In this document: positions 8,288 to 18,048 of the stretch, one piece after another
How positions within the stretch are numbered: the first letter of the stretch is position 1
How the letters are laid out: every line of letters begins with the position of its first letter
DNA from: Anaerohalosphaeraceae bacterium
GTDB lineage: Bacteria > Planctomycetota > Phycisphaerae > Sedimentisphaerales > Anaerohalosphaeraceae
Reading direction: 5' to 3'
DNA length: 64,000 bases
Assembly (NCBI GenBank): GCA_035378985.1
Contig: DAOSUR010000001.1
Span: 310,001 to 374,000 of the forward strand
Made by a program: the position numbers and the translations under genes
Notes under the pieces: model-generated
Databases searched by the model: none
Told to the model about the DNA's origin: nothing
What the model saw: the letters and a program-made list of their open reading frames with translations, nothing else

Positions 8288-8887
8288 TTATGATTGCCCT
8301 GCGAAATGGGCCTCTACCCAGTCGCAGAGGATATGGTAAGCCAACTGGTGGATTTCCTGTACGGCGGCGGTGGGCCCCTCGAGGCACAGGCAGACATCGG
8401 AGAAGGCTTCGAGGGGGGAGTTTTTGCGTCCGATAAAGCTTAAAACGAGTGCACCTTTGGCTTTGGCGGTTTGAGCGGCCTTGAGGATATTGGGAGACTT
8501 TCCGCTGGTGGAAAAGGCCCAGAGGATATCACCTTTTCCGACAAGGGCTTCGACCTGGCGGCTGAAGACTTCTTCAAACCCGTAGTCGTTGCCGACGGAA
8601 GTGAGAATAGAGGTATCGGTGGTCAGGGCGACGGCGGAAAGGCCCTTCCGATTGCGCCGAAAACGCCCTACTATCTCGGCGGCGACATGCTGGGCGTCAG
8701 CAGCCGAGCCCCCGTTGCCGCAGGTAAAGATGCAGCCGCCCGCTTCCAGACAGTCAATCAGCATTTGTCCGGCCTTTTCAAGCGGGCCGGCGCATTCCTT
8801 TTCGAAAGCCGTCAGCAATTGTTTGTGAACGGCGGCGGCTTCCGCAAACACACGGCCAAATTCATTGTTCCTGGATGACTGACTCAT
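8288..8887 (-). CDS. gmhA: Phosphoheptose isomerase (SIS domain)
   Basis: A 199-residue SIS-domain protein of GmhA type: FTCGNGGSAADAQHVAAEIV, then FSTSGKSPNILKAA, and a C-terminal AVQEIHQLAYHILCDWVE that carries the conserved Glu and His. GmhA converts sedoheptulose 7-phosphate to D-glycero-D-manno-heptose 7-phosphate for LPS core or S-layer glycans. I chose the ATG at 8887; an in-frame TTG lies 3 codons upstream. It is 38 bp downstream of the helicase gene on the same strand. Confidence 0.88.
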   Translation of the reverse strand: MSQSSRNNEFGRVFAEAAAVHKQLLTAFEKECAGPLEKAGQMLIDCLEAGGCIFTCGNGGSAADAQHVAAEIVGRFRRNRKGLSAVALTTDTSILTSVGNDYGFEEVFSRQVEALVGKGDILWAFSTSGKSPNILKAAQTAKAKGALVLSFIGRKNSPLEAFSDVCLCLEGPTAAVQEIHQLAYHILCDWVEAHFAGQS

Positions 8888-8925
8888 GGTTTCCAAATCC
8901 TATCGATTCCGATGCTCGAGAGCAA

Positions 8926-10161
8926 TCACTTTTCCTCCGAGTGTCTGTTTCCCTTGGGGCGGGAATGCCTCCGGCGGCGGTTCGGCTGCCGTTTTGGGGC
9001 CTCGGAGTGTGTTTGATGAAAAGATTTGGATTTGGACGGTTTGATATTCAGGTCCGGTTCCGGGCCGAGCCAGACGGGCTGGATGCGGTTGACCCGAATC
9101 AGGGTTCGCAGTTTTCGAAGGTCCTGCGGGGTGTAAAACGTCAGGGCCACACCCTGTCGTCCCATACGAGCGGTGCGTCCGGTTCGGTGCGTGTAGGATT
9201 CCGGATGAGTCGGAAAATCATAGTTAATCACGTGGGTGGTATGGCTGAAATCCAGGCCGCGGCTGGCAATGTCCGTGGCAATCATATACCGGATATCCAG
9301 CCGCTTGAATCGGCGAAACAGACTGGTCCGGCGTGCCTGTTCAAGACCGCCGTGGATGATTTCGACGGAATCCAGCTCTTTTTTGAGATGATTGTACAGC
9401 TGTTCGCTGCTGCGGCGACTGTTGCAGAAAAGAATGGCCTGACGGGGGTTTTCGGTTTTCAGATAGTCCAGCAGGGCCTGAAGCCGATGATGCGGGCGGA
9501 CCTGATAGAAGGTATGGGTGAGTGATTCGGGGGCGACCTTTTCTACATTCAGTTCAATGATGACCGGGTTTTTTAAATACCGCTGGGCCAGTGTTTTGAT
9601 TTCCGGCGGCATTGTGGCACTGAACAGGAGCGTCTGGTGTTCGTGAACCAGACAGGAAAAGACAAACTCCACGTCCGGCAGGAAACCCATATCGAGCATT
9701 TCATCGGCTTCATCGAGCACGAGGGTGCGGACATGAGAGAGCGTCAGCGGGCTGTTGTAGAGCAGGTCGATGAGCCGTCCGGGGGTGGCCACAAGGACGT
9801 GGACGCCGTGGGCGAGCTTGCCTTTTTGGATGTCCATCGAAAAGCCGCCGTAAACGGCGAAGGCCTGAATGGAGGTAAACTGGGCAATTTTGCTGATTTC
9901 CTCAACGTACTGGAGGGCCAGTTCCCGGGTGGGCACGAGAATGAGGGCTTGAACTTCCTTCAGGTGAGGGTCGATTTTTTCGAGGATGGGAATGGCGCAG
10001 GCGGCGGTCTTGCCGGAGCCGGTCTCGGCCTTGGCAATCAGATCGCGCCCGGCCAGAATCGGCTCAAGCGTCTGCTGCTGAATAGGCGTAAGCTCTTCGT
10101 ATCCGACTTTCTGAAGGCCTTTGATGATTGCCGGCTGCAGATTCAGTTCGCTGCACTTCAT
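8926..10161 (-). CDS. DEAD-box RNA helicase
   Basis: A 411-residue RhlE/RhlB-like helicase. The Q motif (ELTPIQQQTLEPIL), Walker A (AETGSGKTA), DEAD (LDEADEM), SAT (FSATMP) and C-terminal motifs (ATDIASRGLDF and HRTGRTARMGR) are all intact. The basic tail, rich in R, K and H (about residues 380-411), probably adds RNA affinity. It would unwind RNA in ribosome assembly or mRNA decay. Which paralogue it is cannot be decided here. Confidence 0.93.
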   Translation of the reverse strand: MKCSELNLQPAIIKGLQKVGYEELTPIQQQTLEPILAGRDLIAKAETGSGKTAACAIPILEKIDPHLKEVQALILVPTRELALQYVEEISKIAQFTSIQAFAVYGGFSMDIQKGKLAHGVHVLVATPGRLIDLLYNSPLTLSHVRTLVLDEADEMLDMGFLPDVEFVFSCLVHEHQTLLFSATMPPEIKTLAQRYLKNPVIIELNVEKVAPESLTHTFYQVRPHHRLQALLDYLKTENPRQAILFCNSRRSSEQLYNHLKKELDSVEIIHGGLEQARRTSLFRRFKRLDIRYMIATDIASRGLDFSHTTHVINYDFPTHPESYTHRTGRTARMGRQGVALTFYTPQDLRKLRTLIRVNRIQPVWLGPEPDLNIKPSKSKSFHQTHSEAPKRQPNRRRRHSRPKGNRHSEEK

Positions 10162-10201
10162 AACTCATCAACTCCTTCTTCCAATGTCAATTCGGCCAAA
10201 G

Positions 10202-10978
10202 TTAGTTCTCAAGCGGTCGAATCCAGATGTTGCGGAAGCGGACGGGGTTGCCGTGATCCTGAAGGGACAGCGGGAGTTTGTCGGCGTGGGGAGAATACGG
10301 AGGACGCTGCTTCCAGGCGGTCGGGCCGGTCAGAATCCAGCGGTCCTGGACGAGGACACCGTTGTGAAAAACCGTAACATCCGCGGGGCGGACGAGCTTG
10401 CCGTCCTCGAATTTGGGGGCATGGAAGACGACATCGTAGGTCTGCCACTGTCCGGGGGCTCGGGAAGCATTGACCAGCGGTGGATTCTGGCTGTACACGG
10501 CGGCGGCCATCCCGTCGGCGTAAGTGAGGTTGTCATAGGAATCGAGGACCTGGATTTCGTAAAGCCCCATCAGAAAGACACCGCTGTTGCCGCGGCCCTG
10601 GCTTTCGCCTTTGACAACCTCGGGGCTGGCCCATTCGATATGGAGCTGACAGGAGCCGAAACTGTCTTTGGTAACGATGTCGCCGGAGCCCGCAACGACT
10701 TCGAAATAGCCGTTTTCCACTTTCCAGGGGGCGGGTTTGTCGGGATTTTTGGCGCTCTTCCATGCCGATAAGTCTTTACCGTCAAAGAGAATAACAGCAT
10801 CAGAGGGGGGCAGGTGATTTTCGGCACCGGGTTTGACGACCGGCGGAAGCGGACGCTGCGGGTCGTGTACCGGCCAGGCATAGTTGGCATCCGGATTTTC
10901 AAAGTTTATCGTGTGTGTGGCCATACAGCCAGCCCACAGAACAGCCAGAACAGATGAGATTGTCCAGAACGTTTTCAT
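10202..10978 (-). CDS. DUF1080 lipoprotein (second copy)
   Basis: A 258-residue protein. Its signal segment ends LWAGC, a weak lipobox near residue 18. The DUF1080 domain starts near residue 60 (AVILFDGKDLSAWKSAK) and includes GRGNSGVFLMGLYEIQVLDS, the SGVFxxGxYExQ motif typical of the family, ending VRFRNIWIRPL. The AGGAGATAAGCA ribosome site is strong. Unlike the copy at 7.5 kb, it keeps the classic SGVF...EIQVLDS segment; the two are distant paralogues. Confidence 0.87.
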   Translation of the reverse strand: MKTFWTISSVLAVLWAGCMATHTINFENPDANYAWPVHDPQRPLPPVVKPGAENHLPPSDAVILFDGKDLSAWKSAKNPDKPAPWKVENGYFEVVAGSGDIVTKDSFGSCQLHIEWASPEVVKGESQGRGNSGVFLMGLYEIQVLDSYDNLTYADGMAAAVYSQNPPLVNASRAPGQWQTYDVVFHAPKFEDGKLVRPADVTVFHNGVLVQDRWILTGPTAWKQRPPYSPHADKLPLSLQDHGNPVRFRNIWIRPLEN

Positions 10979-11103
10979 TGCTTATCTCCTGAAAATGCTT
11001 GGTTTTTTATATCTTCTACATTGTATTTGTTTTTCTTATTTTTGGAAGAAGGATATTTCGCAGAAGCAAAAAACAAAACAAAAATACAGGGCAGACGGCG
11101 CAT

Positions 11104-11145
11104 CAGTTATCAGTGATCAGTCATCAGTAAGCAGTAAACAGTGAT
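11104..11145. repeat. Six-unit heptanucleotide tandem repeat (CAGTNAN)
   Basis: Six contiguous 7-bp units: CAGTTAT, CAGTGAT, CAGTCAT, CAGTAAG, CAGTAAA, CAGTGAT. They lie in the 244-bp gap between the DUF1080 gene and the MEMO1-type gene. No coding or regulatory role is evident. Confidence 0.8.
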
Positions 11146-11222
11146 TAATGTTCGTTTTGCCGCACTTACAATCGGGGGTAAGAAACTGTAAGAAACAACA
11201 GGGAAAAAACGGCGAAGGTTGG

Positions 11223-12092
11223 TCAGAAAACGATGGCGGCATAGCCGACGGAATCTTCGCTGTGCTGGCGGAACCTTTGCAACATCACATCGCGGCTGTT
11301 GGTGTGAGCCAGGAGCACCCCCTTTGAAGCACCTCTGGCTTTTGCAGCGGCAACCAGCGCAGCGGCAGCCGCAGGTCCGCAGGCGTTCTGATTTTCACAA
11401 GCGTTCGGAACGATTTGGTCGGCCTTCATCTGAACAGCCAAGTCAATAAACTGTCTGTCATTAACCTGATGGGCCCATTCGATTGCCTCCGAATCGATAC
11501 CCTGCGGACAAAAGCCGTACCGCGGGCCGTAGTGCGTCAGGTCCGTAGAGGCAATGCAGACGGTCTTCTTGTCCCGAATCGCATCCAAAAGGCGTCCAAC
11601 CTCTTGTCCGAACCGGACTTCAGAACCGGACAGAGGCATCAAAATCGGAACGATTTGAGCATCCGGAAACAGATACTGGATAAAAGGAATCTGGACTTCA
11701 ATGCTGTGCTCGCCCAAATGTGCAGCGGGTTTGGCGGAACCGCCGAGAGCAAGGATTTTTGCAGCCAGGTCTTCATCGATATGGGCCAGTCCCAAAGGAG
11801 TTTCCCAAGCACCTTTGTCATAGACAGCGGGCAGCCCGCTGCCGAATCGATGGGAGGCACCAAACAGGACAAAGGTATCTACGGAACCGTTGACCTGTTG
11901 GACGGCCTGAAAGACCATGGCGGCCAAATCGCCGCTGAAAACCCAGCCGGCATGCGGAACGATACCGGCCACGATGGGCTTGGGCAGTTCGACGGAAAAA
12001 GATGTTTTGGGGAGACATTCTTCTATTTCGCTCAGACAGCCGGAGCGACTGGCAGAATAGAATTGTCCGGCAACGGCGGGTTTTCGAATCAT
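11223..12092 (-). CDS. AmmeMemoRadiSam system protein B (MEMO1 family)
   Basis: A 289-residue MEMO1-like protein starting MIRKPAVAGQFYSASRSGCL, the family hallmark. The conserved His-containing segments PHAGWVFSGDLAAMVFQA and LGEHSIEVQIPF are present, with TDLTHYGPRYG near the C-terminal third. The fold is that of extradiol dioxygenases. It normally partners an AMMECR1 protein and a radical SAM enzyme; the AMMECR1 partner is in this window at 50.3 kb but not adjacent. GGAGAATCCCAAA precedes the ATG. It is divergent from purE across 100 bp. Confidence 0.9.
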   Translation of the reverse strand: MIRKPAVAGQFYSASRSGCLSEIEECLPKTSFSVELPKPIVAGIVPHAGWVFSGDLAAMVFQAVQQVNGSVDTFVLFGASHRFGSGLPAVYDKGAWETPLGLAHIDEDLAAKILALGGSAKPAAHLGEHSIEVQIPFIQYLFPDAQIVPILMPLSGSEVRFGQEVGRLLDAIRDKKTVCIASTDLTHYGPRYGFCPQGIDSEAIEWAHQVNDRQFIDLAVQMKADQIVPNACENQNACGPAAAAALVAAAKARGASKGVLLAHTNSRDVMLQRFRQHSEDSVGYAAIVF

Positions 12093-12192
12093 TTTGGGAT
12101 TCTCCGCTTGTGTTTTTTGTATTTCCGCCTTATTATCCTATCTGTTCGGTTTGAAAAATCAATTCGGTTTCTTTTCACAAAATGAGGAGCAT

Positions 12193-12702
12193 ATGGCCGG
12201 CCCAAAGAAAACATCTCCCGTAGCGATTGTAATGGGGTCAGACAGCGATTTGGAGATAATGCAGTCCTGCATCGACCAGCTGAAAGAATTTGGGGTTGAA
12301 CCGACCGTCCGCATTTTGTCGGCACATCGGACGCCGGATGCGGCAGGTGACTTTGCCCGGAAAGCAGCGGAAAACGGCGTTCAGGTGATTATTGCGGCAG
12401 CAGGGATGGCGGCACATCTGGCGGGGGTTTTAGCAGGCCAAACCCCCCTGCCGATTGTGGGGGTACCGCTGGCGGCCAAAGAGGGACTGCTGGGATTGGA
12501 TGCCCTGCTGAGTATGGTGCAGATGCCGCCGGGAGTGCCGGTTGCGACGATGGCCATCGGACGGGCCGGGGCGAAGAACGCCGCGATTTTTGCGGTTCAG
12601 ATTCTGGCACTCAAGGACAAAAAACTGGCGGAAAAACTGGCGGCCTTTCGAAAAAACCAGACGGAAAAAGTGCTGGCTAAAGATGCCCAACTCAATCGCT
12701 AA
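12193..12702 (+). CDS. purE: N5-carboxyaminoimidazole ribonucleotide mutase PurE
   Basis: A 169-residue class I PurE. AIVMGSDSDLEIM opens the active site; SAHRTPDAAGDFARKA and IAAAGMAAHLAGVLAGQTPLPI follow, with the catalytic SDSD and AHR residues intact. It makes CAIR from N5-CAIR in purine synthesis. The ATG at 12193 has GAGGAGCAT just upstream. No purK is next to it. Confidence 0.93.
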   Translation: MAGPKKTSPVAIVMGSDSDLEIMQSCIDQLKEFGVEPTVRILSAHRTPDAAGDFARKAAENGVQVIIAAAGMAAHLAGVLAGQTPLPIVGVPLAAKEGLLGLDALLSMVQMPPGVPVATMAIGRAGAKNAAIFAVQILALKDKKLAEKLAAFRKNQTEKVLAKDAQLNR

Positions 12703-12727
12703 CAACACAAAAGAAAGTGGGTGTTCT

Positions 12728-13366
12728 ATGGAGAAGCCCCGCAGATTTTTTCAGTTTCGTGCGTTTGTGTCGCTTTTGACGGCAATCTGCTTTGCGATGG
12801 CGGTCATCAGCGGTGCAGTGCTGTTTCTTGCTCCTTCCGGACGCGGCGCCGGGCGGGCATGGGCCTTTTGGGGGCTGAGCCGTCGTCAATGGGAGGAACA
12901 GCATGTCTGGTTTTGCCTGATTTTTACCATTGTAGGGCTTATCCATCTAATCCTGAATATTCGCCCGATTTTATACTATTTAAAAATTGTCGGGATAAAA
13001 ACCTACCGGTTTCGGTTGGAATGGCTGGCAGCGCTGGCAGTCGGCGCCGTGGTTTTTGCAGGAACCTATTATCGCTGGAAGCCGTTTGCGGCGTTTTTGG
13101 AACTGCCCAGAAGGATGACGGAGCCCAGCCGACAGACGGGAGGCGCAGATGTGGCTGCTCGCGGCGGCGGTCAGGAAAATCGCACTGGAATCGGACAGAT
13201 GACGCTGGCTGAATATTGCCGGCAGGAGGGGCTGGAGCCGGCCAAAGCGATTGAGATTTTCCGGAATCGCGGGCTGACGGTCCAGCCGGACATGACAATG
13301 CGGCAGATTGCAGATTTGGCGGGGGTTCATCCGAGCCAGCTGAGGGAAATCCTGAGAAATCCGTAA
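12728..13366 (+). CDS. DUF4405-like small membrane protein
   Basis: A 212-residue protein. Three hydrophobic segments are visible (about residues 10-35, 60-85 and 100-120). His residues in the second (EEQHVWFCLIFTIVGLIHL) resemble those of DUF4405/cytochrome b-like proteins. The C-terminal third (EYCRQEGLEPAKAIEIF, then IADLAGVHPSQLREIL) looks like a soluble helix-turn-helix-like tail. It begins 25 bp after purE. Function unknown; heme binding is only a possibility. Confidence 0.65.
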   Translation: MEKPRRFFQFRAFVSLLTAICFAMAVISGAVLFLAPSGRGAGRAWAFWGLSRRQWEEQHVWFCLIFTIVGLIHLILNIRPILYYLKIVGIKTYRFRLEWLAALAVGAVVFAGTYYRWKPFAAFLELPRRMTEPSRQTGGADVAARGGGQENRTGIGQMTLAEYCRQEGLEPAKAIEIFRNRGLTVQPDMTMRQIADLAGVHPSQLREILRNP

Positions 13367-13459
13367 GCGGACGCTTCCAGAACAAACCCGCTTTGCATTG
13401 CAAAAAAACGGTTCCCTGACATCGAGCCTTAAAAAAAGTCTGGTCCCCTGTCTTTTTTC

Positions 13460-13487
13460 TTGACAATCCGAAACAAAGCGGTATGCT
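13460..13487 (+). promoter_or_regulatory. sigma70-type promoter for the GLUG-repeat gene
   Basis: TTGACA (13460-13465), a 16-bp spacer and TATGCT (13482-13487), about 95 bp before the ATG at 13581. Immediately upstream is GTCTGGTCCCCTGTC inside A and T runs, similar to short dispersed REP-like elements. Confidence 0.65.
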
Positions 13488-13580
13488 GTAACAACACCTT
13501 GACGACAAGCCCATCTAAAGCCAATCAGAGGCGCACTTTACTATCATCAATAATTTTTCACGGGAGAAAGGAGAGGGGAC

Positions 13581-16500
13581 ATGAACCGTCTTGGTTTTTT
13601 GGTGTTTGCATGGAGTCTGTATGCACCTCTGTCTAACCTGTATGCCTTCAGCGGGGGCACCGGAACATAAGGGGACCCTTATCTTGTTTCAACGGCCGAA
13701 GAGCTGAATACAATCGGAACTTCGACCGCTTATTGGGCCAGTTTTTTTAAGCTGACTGCGAATATCAACATGTCCGGCTACACGGGCACTTCCTATAACA
13801 TCATCGGCAATATCACAACCCGTTTTACCGGCGGATTTGACGGCAACGGTTATGTAATCAGCAACCTGACTTATACAGGCACAAACGTCAGCTATGTCGG
13901 TTTGTTCGGATATACGCAAAACGCCGTGATTCAGAATGTCCAATTAGTCAATGTTGCTATCTCCTCAACCAACGGTCAAAATGTAGGCGGCCTGATCGGC
14001 TGTCAGTTGTACGGCACGACGGCAAACTGTTCGGTATCAGGAACTGTTTCCGGCGGGTATCACACCGGAGGGCTGGCAGGAAGTGTTTTGCAGGGCACAC
14101 TCAATTCCTGCTCGTCGGCAGCCGCGGTGAGCGGAGGAGACCACGTCGGCTGTCTGGCAGGCAACATTTATCAAAGTACGGTCAGCCAATGTTATGCAAC
14201 AGGGAATGTCAATGGAGCCAGCAGCGTCGGCGGTTTGCTCGGATACAGCGATACGGGGGCCGTCAGCAACTGCTATGCCCAGGGAGCCGCCGTCGGAACC
14301 GGCGGGTATATCGGAGGTCTGATTGGATACATTCAATACGGCACGGTCAGCAACTGCTATTCAACCGGAGCCGTCAGTGCCGGCTACGGCGGCTGGAAAG
14401 GCGGACTGGCAGGGTACAGCTGGGAATTTGAGAGCCCCTGCGTCTTTACGGCCTGTTTCTGGGATACGCAAACCAGCGGAACCAATGACGGGCTGGGCAA
14501 CATTACCCCAGATCCTGCCGGCATCACAGGTCTTACAACGGCGCAAATGAAGACGCAATCGACCTTTACCGATGCCGGATGGGATTTTGCGACGGTGTGG
14601 GTGCGGCTTTATGACGGATACCCCCATCTGCAATGGGAGCCGAAGTATTCCGGCGGAAAAGGAACCATCTCCGATCCCTATCGAATCAGCCGACTTTCCG
14701 ATTTCTACAATATGACCGTCTATCCGGCGGATTGGAATAAGCATTTTTCTCTGACAACAAATGTCGATTTATCGACACTGACCTTCAGCAGTGCACCGAT
14801 TGCCCCGGATACAGACAATGCCGCCAGCGGTTTCCAGGGAACCCGTTTTACAGGTTCCTTCAGCGGCAACGGTCATGTCCTGCAAAATCTAACGCTCTCG
14901 GCTCCGACGATGGACTTTGTCGGGTTATTCGGGTGGGTCTATTACGGGGCACAGGTCTCGAATCTGGGGCTTACCAATGTTTCCGTCAGCGGACGGACGT
15001 ATGCGGGCGGACTGGCGGGGGTCAATTCCGGCTCCCTGATGAATTGCTATACGACAGGCACGGTCAACAGCGACGGCAATTACACCGGAGGTCTGGCAGG
15101 GTTCAATGCCGGCGGGACACTGAGCAGCTGCACGTCAAGCGCCGGCGTCAGCGGTTCCTATTGCGCCGGCGGTCTGAGCGGATACAATAATGTTTCCGGA
15201 ACAATCAGCCGCTCGTCTGCGGCCGGCCCCGTGAACGGTTCGTCCTATATCGGCGGCCTGATTGGAGAGAACATAGGTCCGGTAAGTATGTCGTACGCAG
15301 TCGGCACCGCGGACGGTTCTTCTTATGTCGGAGGATTCATCGGGTCCAATTCCGGTTCGGTCAGCGGCTGCTATGCATCCGGTGCAGCAGCCGGACATGT
15401 CCTTTGGGTTCCTCCTTCGACCTATTATCACAGTTATTACGTCGGCGGTCTGATGGGATACAACTCCGGAACAGTAACGAATTGCTATGCACGAGGGTCA
15501 GCCACCCGTCAGGGATTCGGGGGCAATCTCTATGATGTCGGCGGGCTTATCGGATGGAATGCCGGTTCCGCTGCGGCCTGCTATTCCTCCGGTTTGGTCA
15601 GCGGCAATATTAATGTCGGCGGTCTGATTGGGTACAACACGGGTACTGCAGCAAGCAGTTTCTGGGATACGGAAACTTCCAACCAGCCGAGCAGCGCAGG
15701 CGGAACCCCCAAAACCACACTCGAGATGAAAACCGAAAGCACCTTTACATCAGGCGGATGGGATTTTTCCTGGGTCGACGGGGATGCAGCCGACTGGGTA
15801 CTTTGGGTGGAGGGACAGCAGTATCCCGAATTGACCTGGCAGCCGCCGCGGTTTGCCGGGGGCAGCGGAACCCCGGAAAATCCGTGGAAAATTGCCCGTG
15901 CTCAACACTTGCTCTATCTGGCTTATAACGAATCCCTTTACGGCTCGCATTTCTTAATGACCGCCGATATCAATATGTCGGCTTATACAGGAATACAGTA
16001 CAAATGCATCGGCAGCAGCGAAAAGCCTTTTACCGGAACCTTTGACGGGGGCGGACACATTATCAGTTATCTGTCCTACTTTGCAAAAGAGATTGTGTCA
16101 AATGTCGGGATGTTTGGTTATACATCCGAGGCCGTTATTCGCAATCTGGGTCTGGAAGGAGTGTCTATCTATACGGAGGGCGATTCCGTCGGCGGTTTAA
16201 TCGGAACCCAGTATCGGGGTATCGTTTCCGGATGTTTTACGACCGGTACTGTGGAAGGCATACACACCGTAGGGGGACTGGTAGGAGATGAATACGGCTC
16301 CATCGAAAATTCGTACAGTCTGACTTCGGTTTACGGGCATGGAAGCGCTGCCGGGGGCCTGGTAGGGGCAATCACCGGCTATATGACCGACGGCATTCGA
16401 AGATGCTACAGTGCCGGTTATGTAAAAGGCGTTGACTATGTCGGCGGCCTGATCGGATATTCCAACGAGGGGCTGGTGCTGAATTCGGTCTGGGATATGC

Positions 16501-16868
16501 AGACAAGCAACCAGGAAACCAGCGCCGGCGGAATCGGCCTCCTCACGGAAGAGATGAAGATGCGAAGTTCTTTTACCGGTATAGGGTGGGATTTTCTCGA
16601 CGAGACAGCCAACGGGACGAATGATTACTGGCGAATGTGCGTGAACGGTGTGTCGTATCCCCTTCTGTCCTGGAGTTTTGCCGGCCTCGGCGATTTTGCC
16701 TGTCCGGACGGTGTTGCGATGGCTGATTTCGCCTATCTGGCCCGACACTGGCTGCAGAGCAGCTGTATCCAATCGAACCAATATTGCGGCTGGGCGGACA
16801 TGAGCATCTCCGGGACTGTGGAGGTGTCGGACCTTGCGGTCTTCGTCGAAAACTGGCTGAGAGAATAA
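13581..16868 (+). pseudogene. GLUG-repeat exported protein with dockerin-like C-terminus, interrupted by an in-frame TAA
   Basis: The ATG at 13581 follows a strong GGAGAGGGG ribosome site and opens a signal peptide (MNRLGFLVFAWSLYAPLSNL). After FSGGTGT, codon 30 is TAA (13668-13670); the frame then continues open with GDPYLVSTAEEL for over 1060 codons. Internal repeats show SGGKGTISDPYRIS and AGGSGTPENPWKIA at the equivalent places, so the stop replaces one residue of a conserved GGxGTxxDPY motif. The body carries many GLUG repeats (for example GGLIGYIQYGTVSNCYSTG) in three blocks and ends in a dockerin-like module. The promoter looks healthy, so the stop is a recent nonsense change, a sequencing error or read-through. 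If intact, it would be a secreted adhesin or glycan-binding protein. Confidence 0.8.
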
Positions 16869-16929
16869 ATAACCTCCGGCCGGGTCTGTTTTTACGAAAT
16901 AATTCGTTCGCTGTGTTTTTTGGAAGCCC

Positions 16930-17730
16930 TTACGACTCTTGAAATCCGGAACCTGGGAGCAGATTATCGTAGCAGGATTTTCGGTGCAGGCGGTCGCAAA
17001 GGCGGGCGTAAACGGAAGAATGAATCTGGCAGACTCGTGATTCGGAGATACCGAGGGCTATACCGATTTCTTTCATCGTCAATCCTTCCAGATAATACAT
17101 AGTCAAAATCGCTCCTTCCTGCTGGGAAAAACCGTTTTTCAGGTATTCGCGGAGGTCGCGTATCTGTGCCTGCAGGACCGGATCGGGACTTTTTGTGTCG
17201 GTGATGCCGCTTAATTCGGAAAAGTCTGACTGTCCGTCGGAACCGGCAAATTCCCGACTGAGGGAAAGGAGATGAACCGTATTGACTTCCTTTAAATAGT
17301 CATAAAACTCGCTCAGATTCATCTTTAACTCTGCGGCCAATTCTTCATCCGCCGGCGGTCTGCCTAATACGGCCTCTAATTTTTGCAGCGCGGTGTGGTA
17401 GCGTCGGGCCTTTCGACGAGTCAGACGCCCAAAGAAATCACTTTTGCGGATCATATCGAGCATCGCCCCTTGAATGCGAAAGGCGCAGTAGGTTTCAAAC
17501 TTGGCATTGCGGCTGGGGTCAAACCGCTCAATGGCTTTAATCAGCCCGACGGCACCGGCACCGAGCAAATCCTCCATTTGGACGCAGCGCGGCAGACGGG
17601 CCGCCAGCCGCTCGGCCGCATAACGAATTTCGGGCAGATAATGCATAAAGATTTGATTCCGGATGTGAACGTCGCGCGTCTGAAAATACTGCTGCCAGAG
17701 CTGGCTGAGTTTATCCCCGCCGGATTCCAT
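16930..17730 (-). CDS. fliA: RNA polymerase sigma factor of the FliA/WhiG (sigma28) type
   Basis: A 266-residue group 3 sigma factor. Region 2 shows VQMEDLLGAGAVGLIKAIER and YCAFRIQGAMLDMIRKSDFF (the FliA-type IRGAMLDxLR segment). Region 3 has GRPPADEELAAELKM. Region 4 ends LTMKEIGIALGISESRVCQI. GGAGGTAACAA precedes the ATG. FliA normally drives late flagellar and chemotaxis genes, but no motility genes are in this window, so the regulon could be different. The symbol is family-level. Confidence 0.85.
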   Translation of the reverse strand: MESGGDKLSQLWQQYFQTRDVHIRNQIFMHYLPEIRYAAERLAARLPRCVQMEDLLGAGAVGLIKAIERFDPSRNAKFETYCAFRIQGAMLDMIRKSDFFGRLTRRKARRYHTALQKLEAVLGRPPADEELAAELKMNLSEFYDYLKEVNTVHLLSLSREFAGSDGQSDFSELSGITDTKSPDPVLQAQIRDLREYLKNGFSQQEGAILTMYYLEGLTMKEIGIALGISESRVCQIHSSVYARLCDRLHRKSCYDNLLPGSGFQES

Positions 17731-18048
17731 TTGTTACCTCCGTGCAACAAAAGGCCGTCTTCGATCGGTTCAAATGAGCATTCTCCGAAAATGGACTTTA
17801 TCGATCGCACAGGAAAAAATCTTCAGAATTTTTTTGTGTTTTGCAATTTTTTTCACGCATCAAACAAAACGATGCCAAAGGCCGGCTTCCAGCCCTTCTC
17901 CTTCGCTGAACACATCAGAAGACAGAACGCCCCAATGACAGCGAGGTTTGTTGGACTTAGAATAATGCGGACTTTTTTTCTCACCCGGGCTTGCGCCCGG
18001 GGCTATGTCTCCTGCAGAAATTTTTCGCAAGTCGGCATCTTGGATTGT
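17731..18048. other. 318-bp intergenic stretch with a REP-like hairpin
   Basis: No supported gene. The notable element is a perfect 7-bp hairpin, CCCGGGC (17984-17990), loop TTGC, GCCCGGG (17995-18001), in the context CACCCGGGCTTGCGCCCGGG. This resembles REP-type palindromes. A T-run lies on its 5' side only, so it does not look like a terminator for either flanking gene. Confidence 0.6.

Noticed and set aside
8875..9525. Plus-strand open frame of 216 codons across the DEAD-box helicase gene
   Set aside because: Antisense to intact helicase motifs and without any recognisable domain.
13668..13670. Genetic-code change or selenocysteine/pyrrolysine read-through for the in-frame stops
   Set aside because: One stop is TAA and the other TAG, and many genes in the window end normally with TAA, TAG and TGA; no recoding element is visible.
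13900..16500. Regularly spaced repeats that could suggest a CRISPR array
   Set aside because: They are degenerate GLUG protein repeats in one reading frame, with no constant 24-40-bp direct repeat.
17984..18001. Terminator for lpxB or the sigma factor gene
   Set aside because: The GC-rich hairpin has no U-run on the correct side for either gene, so I list it as a REP-like palindrome.
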